This document shows, piece by piece, positions 7,309 through 12,453 of a stretch of 12,453 bases of DNA. The stretch comes from DASWVC01 sp036401335 (lineage in GTDB: Bacteria; Verrucomicrobiota; Verrucomicrobiia; Chthoniobacterales; JAFAMB01). Below the pieces are notes generated by a model, which did not search any database, was not told where the DNA came from, and was given only the letters and a program-made list of their open reading frames with translations. Within the stretch, counting starts at the first letter, position 1. Each line of letters begins with the position of its first letter. Both the position numbers and the translations under genes were made by a program. Location: assembly GCA_036401335.1 (NCBI GenBank), contig DASWVC010000165.1, forward strand, positions 1 through 12,453, given 5' to 3'.

Positions 7309-7379
7309 GGTTACAGGATCAATATACGGGATGGGGACGAAGGAGGTTACCGGGACTTTACAAGGGAAAAGGTTACAGG
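7309..7379. repeat. Three copies of GGTTAC(A/C)GG
   Basis: GGTTACAGG occurs at 7309-7317 and 7371-7379, with GGTTACCGG at 7345-7353. The start-to-start spacing is 36 and 26 bases, inside a purine-rich stretch. The spacing is not a whole number of helical turns, so clear operator geometry is lacking. It may be a protein-binding cluster or chance in biased sequence. Confidence 0.3.
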
Positions 7380-7715
7380 AAAAGGCAAAGGCGCTTCCGG
7401 AAGCCGGGAACCAGGTGGCAGCTTTATTGTTTCTCTCAGCTTAATGGATACGACGATCGAACCGGCGAGATTGGGACCGGCACCACCCTCTTTCGGTACA
7501 CAAACTTTGCGGGCCGTCGCCGAAGGACCGCCGGCCCCGACCCTCTCTCCGTGTAAGCCAGCCAGTAAAATAGCGAATGCGTCCGGGCAGATTACCATGG
7601 CGTCGTGAGGACAAGCCAGTTCAACGTAATGCCAGCCGTTCTCAAAACGAACGTTTGCGAACCGTTGATCGAGCGGACGTTCGGCATCGCAAAGCTCCAC
7701 TAAATTTCGAGGCAA
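7347..7715 (-). CDS. Doubtful hypothetical protein
   Basis: A 122-residue minus-strand frame with a TTG start. The first part (LVELCDAERPLDQRF, HYVELACPHDAMVI, FAILLAGLHGERVGAGG) has a balanced, protein-like composition with four Cys in total. The last third is Pro-rich and less convincing. It has no recognised domain and no ribosome site. The opposite strand also has an open frame over the same bases, so this may be chance. If real it would be transcribed divergently from the DUF4410 gene and towards the aldo/keto reductase pseudogene. Confidence 0.2.
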   Translation of the reverse strand: MPRNLVELCDAERPLDQRFANVRFENGWHYVELACPHDAMVICPDAFAILLAGLHGERVGAGGPSATARKVCVPKEGGAGPNLAGSIVVSIKLRETIKLPPGSRLPEAPLPFPVTFSLVKSR

Positions 7716-7951
7716 GCGACTCGCCGCGGCGGCGGGCGCGCCCGGATCCTTGCGGCACCCTGAGCAAAACTACAACCCGAAACTTTTACTTTGTCGGCAC
7801 GGCTGCCTCCGCGAGCGTCCGACTATTACTTTCCCGGTTGCCAAAGATCAAGTTCTGTCTATCATGGCGGCCGCCCGAGGCAGCCCCCGCCCTCTAGTGA
7901 CCGACGAGACTCCAGACCTTTTGATCGAGCTGATTTGAGCTTTCCTCTGCA

Positions 7952-8680
7952 ATGAACTTTTTGACTTCCTCCCGAAAATTAACAGTCCCTTTTCCCCCCA
8001 CCGCTTTCACCCGTAAGGTGTGGTTTGTAGCCACGGTATTCACTTCCACGTTGGCCGTTGTGCCGCGATCTTCCGGCGCGCAGGTCGATCGCCAACAAAC
8101 CCTCGCGCACATTCCTTCGGGACGCCCCACGGCGGTGTACGTGACCGACTTCGACCTGGAGTCGCCGCCCGCTTCGGGCAACGACGGGCTTTTGCCCGGT
8201 GGCGGCCCGGTGCGCGGGGCGATCGGCCGCCTCAAACAGGGCGCGGGCGTCACCGGGAAAAGCAGTGACATCGTTGACCTTATGGCAGACAGCCTGGTGC
8301 GAGATCTCAACCAGGGCGGACTGACGGCCAGCCGTTTGGCTTCCCGTGCGCCGGTTCCGCGCAGCGGGTGGGTGGTGCGCGGCATTTTCACCCAGGCGGA
8401 CCAAGGCAACCGGCTGCGTCGTGCGACCATCGGGTTCGGCGCCGGCGGAACCAACCTGCAGGTACTAGTCAATGTGGCGGACCTGCAGCATGGCCGGCCA
8501 GAGCCTTTCTACCAACTCGAGACCAGCGCCAGCAGTCGTAAGACGCCGGGAGCCATTGTGACGAAGAACCCTTATGTGGCGGCGGCCAAATTTGTCATGT
8601 CCAAGCGTGACCTGCCGAAGAACGTCAAGAAGACGGCACAACTGGTTGCCGCTCAAATCCTCAGCCGTGCGAAATCCTAA
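7952..8680 (+). CDS. DUF4410 domain-containing secreted protein
   Basis: A 242-residue protein with a hydrophobic N-terminal segment (VWFVATVFTSTLAVV) followed by AQ, which looks like a signal peptide. The body matches the DUF4410 family: AVYVTDFDLES near residues 61-71, then SDIVDLMADSLVRDLNQGGL, WVVRGIFTQADQGNRLRR, GFGAGGTNLQVLVNVADL and KFVMSKRDLPKNVKKTAQ. The function is unknown; the family occurs in many Gram-negative bacteria as exported proteins or lipoproteins. ATG 7952 has no clear ribosome site and leaves about 20 residues before the hydrophobic segment. GTG 8018, just before the hydrophobic stretch, is an alternative. The gene stops six bases before a lipoprotein lipase gene on the same strand, so the two are very likely co-transcribed and translationally coupled. 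Confidence 0.78.
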   Translation: MNFLTSSRKLTVPFPPTAFTRKVWFVATVFTSTLAVVPRSSGAQVDRQQTLAHIPSGRPTAVYVTDFDLESPPASGNDGLLPGGGPVRGAIGRLKQGAGVTGKSSDIVDLMADSLVRDLNQGGLTASRLASRAPVPRSGWVVRGIFTQADQGNRLRRATIGFGAGGTNLQVLVNVADLQHGRPEPFYQLETSASSRKTPGAIVTKNPYVAAAKFVMSKRDLPKNVKKTAQLVAAQILSRAKS

Positions 8681-8686
8681 GCTGCA

Positions 8687-10387
8687 GTGTCTTTGACTCG
8701 ACTGTGGAAAGCGGGCGGCCGGACCGGCGCAAGGCCCAAGCTGGCATTGGCGATCATGCCCGTGCTCCTTCTAGCCGGCTGCGCCGTCAACCCCGGCAAG
8801 CGTTTCGCCGCAGCGGCACCGCCGCAAGGCCTCGCGCGTGAGCTCGCCGGCAGCAATCGGATGAGCCCGGAGTCCGCACGACGGTTGGCTACTTACCTGT
8901 CCGTCTCGGAAACAGCCGCCGCGCAGCTTGCAGCTACAAACGCGACTTCCCCGGCGGACGATCCGTCCGTGCAGCTTTATAACGGAGCGGTGGCCGATTT
9001 TGTCGAGAATTGGTCAAAGCAGCACCGGCCTGCGACGGTGCGAAACGAGGGCACAAGGGAGACTTTCACGGTGCGAATGGGCCAGGGAGCCGAGGCTGCC
9101 TGGCCCGCCGATTATTTTGAATCGTTCGTGAATGCGCGAACGGTCAATCGTAAAGGCTTTGGCACGTCCGTGATGACACCTGGCGTGGGCGGCACGTTGG
9201 TCGGCGTCCATCGTGAGAAGGCCCCAACCGCGGCTCCTCCCCGCCTGGAGCCGTTGCACGGGTTCAGGATGCCGGTCACTGCGATTCTTCGTTTCAGGAA
9301 AGGCAGCTCCGGAACGGATGTGGAACTTACCCTGCTGAATCCCCGGGTGCGATCGTCGGTGGTCGTTTCCGGTCGCGACTACCCCCTGGCCGGTGACTTT
9401 ACTGCGCCTGTTGCTTCCTACCCGCGCATTAACGAGACCTGGTTAGGGATCATCAACATGGTCCGGGCGCAACGAACCGCGTCTCGTGCCGGGCTGTACA
9501 TGCTGGAACCGTACGACCCGACCCGCATCCCGGTGGTGCTGATTCACGGCCTTCTTTCTTCGGGTTTTACGTGGCGCAAAGTCGGAAACGCGATTGCCGA
9601 GGATCCGGAGATCCGGCGGCGGTACCAGTTCTGGGTTTTTTTCTACCCGACCGGGAATCCGATCCTTGCGTCGGCCCTGCGGTTGAGGGAAGACCTAGCA
9701 CTGGCCCGGGATCGGTATGGCTTAAAGCGCGGGGTCATCCTCGTTGGTCACAGCATGGGCGGCCTCTTGGCCCGCCTTCAGGTCACGCAGGTCAATCGAT
9801 CCACCTGGGAACGGGTCGCCCCGGAGCATGCCCAACAACTGTTCGCCTTGTTCGCGGCACACCCCCGGCTGCAACAAGCGTGCATTTTCAATGCAAACCC
9901 GGCGGTGAAGCGGGTCATCTTTATTTCGACACCGCACCGGGGCAGTTCAATTGCTTCGGGCGGCCTCGGCGCAATGGGCGACAGCATCATCCGGTTGCCC
10001 CACGCGCTCACCCGCGAAGTGCCGGCCGCGCTTCTCGCACTTACCAGCCCCAAAGGTCAAAACGCACGTATTCCGACGAGTATCGATGGATTGTCCCCAC
10101 GATCTCCCCTCCTACAGGCCATGAACCAGTTGCCCATCCGTGCCCCTCACCATTCGATCATCGGCGACCGGGGCCGCGGTGACACCCCCAACAGTTCGGA
10201 CGGGGTAGTGCCGTATTGGAGTTCACACCTGGCGACCTCCGCTTCTGAAAAGATCGTGCCAAGCGGCCACAGTTCGCTCGAGAACCCATTTACCATCGCT
10301 GAAGTCCAAAGGATTTTGCGGTTGCACGCCGGGCGTACCCCGGATGGTCAACGCCAGACCCCGGCGCTTGTCGGGGCGGAACACTGA
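8687..10387 (+). CDS. Lipoprotein alpha/beta hydrolase (lipase/esterase-like)
   Basis: A 566-residue envelope lipoprotein. After a charged N-terminus, LAIMPVLLLAGC ends in a lipobox with Cys32 as the lipidation site. Residues of about 40-275 form an N-terminal region I do not recognise; it may be a separate domain. The C-terminal half is an alpha/beta hydrolase: IPVVLIHGLLSSG with oxyanion-hole His287-Gly288, YQFWVFFYPTGNPI, nucleophile elbow VGHSMGG with Ser356, VIFISTPHRGS, and a likely triad completed by Asp505 (SSDGVVPYWSS) and His528 (PSGHSSLENP). The Ser triad suggests lipase, esterase or acyltransferase chemistry on lipids or surface polymers. The GTG 8687 start has no strong ribosome site. 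Translation is probably coupled to the DUF4410 gene, which ends at 8680. The length is well above that of a simple lipase because of the N-terminal extension. Confidence 0.85.
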   Translation: MSLTRLWKAGGRTGARPKLALAIMPVLLLAGCAVNPGKRFAAAAPPQGLARELAGSNRMSPESARRLATYLSVSETAAAQLAATNATSPADDPSVQLYNGAVADFVENWSKQHRPATVRNEGTRETFTVRMGQGAEAAWPADYFESFVNARTVNRKGFGTSVMTPGVGGTLVGVHREKAPTAAPPRLEPLHGFRMPVTAILRFRKGSSGTDVELTLLNPRVRSSVVVSGRDYPLAGDFTAPVASYPRINETWLGIINMVRAQRTASRAGLYMLEPYDPTRIPVVLIHGLLSSGFTWRKVGNAIAEDPEIRRRYQFWVFFYPTGNPILASALRLREDLALARDRYGLKRGVILVGHSMGGLLARLQVTQVNRSTWERVAPEHAQQLFALFAAHPRLQQACIFNANPAVKRVIFISTPHRGSSIASGGLGAMGDSIIRLPHALTREVPAALLALTSPKGQNARIPTSIDGLSPRSPLLQAMNQLPIRAPHHSIIGDRGRGDTPNSSDGVVPYWSSHLATSASEKIVPSGHSSLENPFTIAEVQRILRLHAGRTPDGQRQTPALVGAEH

Positions 10388-10480
10388 TCCTCACCGGCCG
10401 GCGCATAATACCGCCGCGCAAAGTTTGTCCTGCCGCACTATTTCGGTGTCGCTTTTCGTTCGGTGATTAGAGTTTGACCC

Positions 10481-10810
10481 ATGGTCGACAACCCCGAGCA
10501 GGTCGAACGCCTCCTTGCCAAGCTGCACGCGGCGCTGCCGGTACCTGCGCGGGTGACGCCGGAGGTGGCGGCCATGCTTCAAGCCCAGCATGCGGCTGGG
10601 CAAATCCTTCCGGTCGGCTCGGTCACTTGGATCAGCTACGCCGGCGATGAAGGTGGGATCGTGTGCAAGGTTGAGTTCAGTCACGAGGTTGAAGGGGCGG
10701 TCTTCGCCTCGATCACGCACCTGCGTTTCGACCCGCGATTACCGCTCGCCCGCGAGATCACTGCTTACCAAAAGCGCCGCGTCAGGCAACTGCGCCGTCA
10801 GGGAAGCTAG
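10481..10810 (+). CDS. Small hypothetical protein
   Basis: A 109-residue protein with no signal peptide or membrane segment. Its composition looks like a real soluble protein: a helical N-terminus (NPEQVERLLAKLHAALP), a central beta-like part (GSVTWISYAGDEGGIVCKVE, FASITHLRFDP) and a basic C-terminus (YQKRRVRQLRRQGS) that could bind nucleic acid. I think similar uncharacterised proteins exist in soil bacteria but cannot name a family. ATG 10481 has only a weak AGAG upstream. It lies 93 bases after the lipase gene on the same strand and converges with the RND gene. Confidence 0.65.
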   Translation: MVDNPEQVERLLAKLHAALPVPARVTPEVAAMLQAQHAAGQILPVGSVTWISYAGDEGGIVCKVEFSHEVEGAVFASITHLRFDPRLPLAREITAYQKRRVRQLRRQGS

Positions 10811-10840
10811 GTCAGAGTCGCCGGGCGCGGCAGTCTGGCA

Positions 10841-10862
10841 GGGCGGCGAGGAGAACCCGCCC
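10841..10862. terminator. Possible terminator hairpin between convergent genes
   Basis: GGGCGG (10841-10846) pairs with CCGCCC (10857-10862) around a 10-base loop, about 30 bases after the stop of the small hypothetical gene and before the stop of the convergent RND gene. The stem is short and no T-run follows. Confidence 0.3.
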
Positions 10863-10971
10863 CAAGCATTCCCTCAGGGCGAAGTTGCAGGGGTCACACG
10901 GCCCGGCGTGCGCATGTTCCACTCGCCGTCGTAGGGCAAACCTGCCGTGGTCAGGAAAAAGGACCGTTTCT

Positions 10972-12453
10972 TTACCGGGTTCGTGATCTGCGTCCCTGCA
11001 CGAGCTTTTCGACCAGGTAGAAGCTTGCGGGGATGAAAAAGATCGCAATGGCGCTCGCGGCCAGCATCCCGCCAATGACGGTCGTGCCCATGATCTGCCG
11101 AGCCACGGCCCCGGACCCGGTAGCCGTCCAGAGCGGCACACAGCCGAGGATGAAGGCAAAAGACGTCATGAGGATTGGACGCAGCCGCAGGCGCGCTCCG
11201 GCCAGGGCGGCGGCCGGCAGCGAGGCGCCGCGCTCGTACTCGGTTTTTGCGAACTCGACGATCAGGATCGCGTTTTTGGCCACCAACCCAATGATCATGA
11301 CCAGCCCGATTTGGGCGAAGACGTTGTTTTCGATCTGCACCAAAGAAGTGGGTGAAAACGTGGCAACCGCCCAGCGCCGGAGCCCGAGCATGGCGAATGC
11401 CCCGCAGACCGCAACCGGCGTGCTGAGCAAGACACTGAACGGCAACGCCCAACTTTCGTAGAGGGCGGCCAGGATGAGAAACACAAAAAGAAGCGAAACG
11501 GCAAAAATGACCGCCGGCGACACTCCGAGCGCCGCCTGTTTCTGCTGAAACGACATGCCGAGGTAGTCGTACCCCATTTCGGGGGACATCGTCTGTGAGA
11601 AAACCTCTTCCAGAGCTTTCATTGCCTGATCGGTGCTGTAGCCCGGGGCGGGGGTCGCGCCAATCTGTGCACTGCGGTAAAGGTTGTAGCGCATCGTGAA
11701 CTCCGGCCCGGCGCGTTGCTCGATGCGCGTCAGGGTGCTTAAGGGAACCATCTTGTTGTTGACGTTGCGGACGTAAAACTGTCCTAGGTCATCCAGATTG
11801 CTTCGGTACTCACCCGCCGCCTGGAGGTACACTTGCCACTGGCGCCCGAAACGGTTGAAGTAATTGATAAACGCCCCGCCCATGAATGTCTGGATCGTCT
11901 GGTAAACGTCACTGACCGCGACGCCCTGTTTGAGCGCTTTTTCAAGGTCGACGTCGACAAACACCTGCGGCACCTCCGGTTCATAGGTGGTATTGACCTG
12001 AGAGAGTTCAGGGCGGCGGCGGGCGGCCTTAAGGAAACTCCGGACGCTGTCCGTCAGAAGTTTCGGCTCGCCTCCGGAACGGTCCTCGAGCACAAAGGCG
12101 ATGTCCCCGGACGCACCCGCGCCGGGAATGGCAGGCGGCGAAACCGGGAACGCGATCCCTTCGGGAAGCTGCGCCAGTTCCCGGGTCAGGCGCCGTTTGA
12201 TTTCCTGGTAATGTTGACCGGGGCCGGTCCTTTTGGCCCAGGGCTCCAGCATAACGAAAAAGAACGCGCTGTAGGTGCTTTGGACTCCGCTCAGAAGGCT
12301 GGAGCCAACGGTGGTCGTGGTGTACCGGACGCCGGGGGTGCGGGCCAGGATGGCCTCGACCCGGCGGCAGGCCTGGTCGGTGCGCTGCAGCGAGGCGGCG
12401 TTGGGCAACTGCAGGTTGACGTAGAAAAAGCCCTGGTCTTCGTCGGGCAGAAA
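10972..12453 (-). CDS. RND efflux permease, HAE1/AcrB type, C-terminal part
   Basis: The C-terminal 493 residues of an inner-membrane proton-driven drug/solute exporter; the 5' half lies beyond the right edge. The frame stays open to 12453 (FLPDEDQGFFYVNLQLPNAA), so the TTG near 12408 is not a start. Visible in order: the second large periplasmic loop, including the docking region (MGGAFINYFNRFGRQWQVYL, QAAGEYRSN); transmembrane segments VIFAVSLLFVFLILAALYESW and FSVLLSTPVAVCGAFAML; the signature GLVAKNAILIVEFAKTEYERG (about 11220-11285); and RPILMTSFAFILGCVPL, then GGMLAASAIAIFFIPASFYL at the end. This order and these motifs are typical of AcrB/MexB-like pumps, which work with a membrane-fusion protein and an outer-membrane channel, usually encoded nearby, here presumably to the right. 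Substrates cannot be predicted. The TAA stop is at 10972-10974. Confidence 0.93.
   Translation of the reverse strand, partial: FLPDEDQGFFYVNLQLPNAASLQRTDQACRRVEAILARTPGVRYTTTTVGSSLLSGVQSTYSAFFFVMLEPWAKRTGPGQHYQEIKRRLTRELAQLPEGIAFPVSPPAIPGAGASGDIAFVLEDRSGGEPKLLTDSVRSFLKAARRRPELSQVNTTYEPEVPQVFVDVDLEKALKQGVAVSDVYQTIQTFMGGAFINYFNRFGRQWQVYLQAAGEYRSNLDDLGQFYVRNVNNKMVPLSTLTRIEQRAGPEFTMRYNLYRSAQIGATPAPGYSTDQAMKALEEVFSQTMSPEMGYDYLGMSFQQKQAALGVSPAVIFAVSLLFVFLILAALYESWALPFSVLLSTPVAVCGAFAMLGLRRWAVATFSPTSLVQIENNVFAQIGLVMIIGLVAKNAILIVEFAKTEYERGASLPAAALAGARLRLRPILMTSFAFILGCVPLWTATGSGAVARQIMGTTVIGGMLAASAIAIFFIPASFYLVEKLVQGRRSRTR

Larger units (their letters stand above)
7093..7951. other. About 860 bases with little or no coding evidence
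   Basis: Lies between the divergent aldo/keto reductase remnant (-) and the DUF4410 gene (+), so promoters for both should be here, but I cannot point to a convincing -35/-10 pair. It has a near-repeat of GGTTACAGG (7309-7379), mutually exclusive small hairpins (CCGGTT/AACCGG at 7160-7177 and GGTTGC/GCAACC at 7162-7184) and an inverted repeat CCTGAGGC/GCCTCAGG (7192-7199 and 7226-7233). Open frames overlap on both strands without ribosome sites or recognisable domains. One minus-strand frame is listed separately as doubtful. Confidence 0.45.

Noticed and set aside
7298..7444. Short plus-strand frame starting MVSMVTGSIYGMGTKEV
   Set aside because: Only about 48 codons, no ribosome site and no recognised similarity. 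I could not support it as a gene or gene fragment.
9571..10182. 203-codon plus-strand frame inside the lipase gene
   Set aside because: It overlaps the lipase catalytic region in another frame and has a Pro/Arg/Gly-rich composition. It is a shadow frame.
1..12453. CRISPR array, tRNA, rRNA, transposase, integrase or phage genes
   Set aside because: No regularly spaced direct repeats, cloverleaf, rRNA-like sequence or mobile-element protein motifs were seen in any region.

Overview
The window is GC-rich, densely coded DNA, apparently from a Gram-negative soil-type bacterium. The evidence for that is twin-arginine and lipoprotein export signals, an RND efflux permease, a periplasmic c-type cytochrome and a DUF1573 protein. 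The mix (a class I Fda-type aldolase, DUF1573, DUF4410, Tat-exported hydrolase and reductase) would fit Verrucomicrobiota or Acidobacteriota. This is an inference from protein families, not a placement. TGA ends most of the intact genes, so the genetic code is standard.

Region 1 (1-3256, + strand) encodes envelope proteins, part of it decayed. In order: a Sec-type epoxide hydrolase broken by two deletions and a nonsense codon; an intact Tat-exported alpha/beta hydrolase with an Asp nucleophile; a cytochrome P460-family c-type cytochrome; and a Tat-exported thioredoxin-like protein broken by frameshifts and a deletion. If the genes once worked together they formed an exported oxidation/detoxification cluster, of which only the hydrolase and the cytochrome now look functional.

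Region 2 (3257-4226) has no convincing intact gene. There may be the C-terminal end of a membrane-anchored protein on the minus strand near 3503-3730.

Region 3 (4227-7092) holds a well-conserved class I fructose-bisphosphate aldolase (fda, +). It converges on two minus-strand genes: a DUF1573 protein and a Tat-type aldo/keto reductase whose only visible lesion is one Trp codon changed to TGA. A 14-bp inverted repeat at 5256-5291 sits exactly at the convergence and probably terminates both transcripts.

Region 4 (7093-7951) is again poor in genes. It has a short iterated GGTTAC-type repeat, inverted repeats and one doubtful minus-strand ORF.

Region 5 (7952-10810, +) holds a DUF4410 secreted protein six bases upstream of a large lipoprotein lipase/esterase, probably one transcription unit, followed by a small hypothetical protein. 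Region 6 (10972-12453, -) is the C-terminal half of an RND (AcrB/HAE1-type) efflux permease that runs off the right edge.

I see no CRISPR array, tRNA, rRNA, transposase or phage gene. The most notable feature is the concentration of broken genes (three clear pseudogenes in 7 kb) beside intact paralogues or partners. I did not find a convincing new defence or mobile system. The best candidate for an uncharacterised unit is the DUF4410/lipoprotein-lipase pair.
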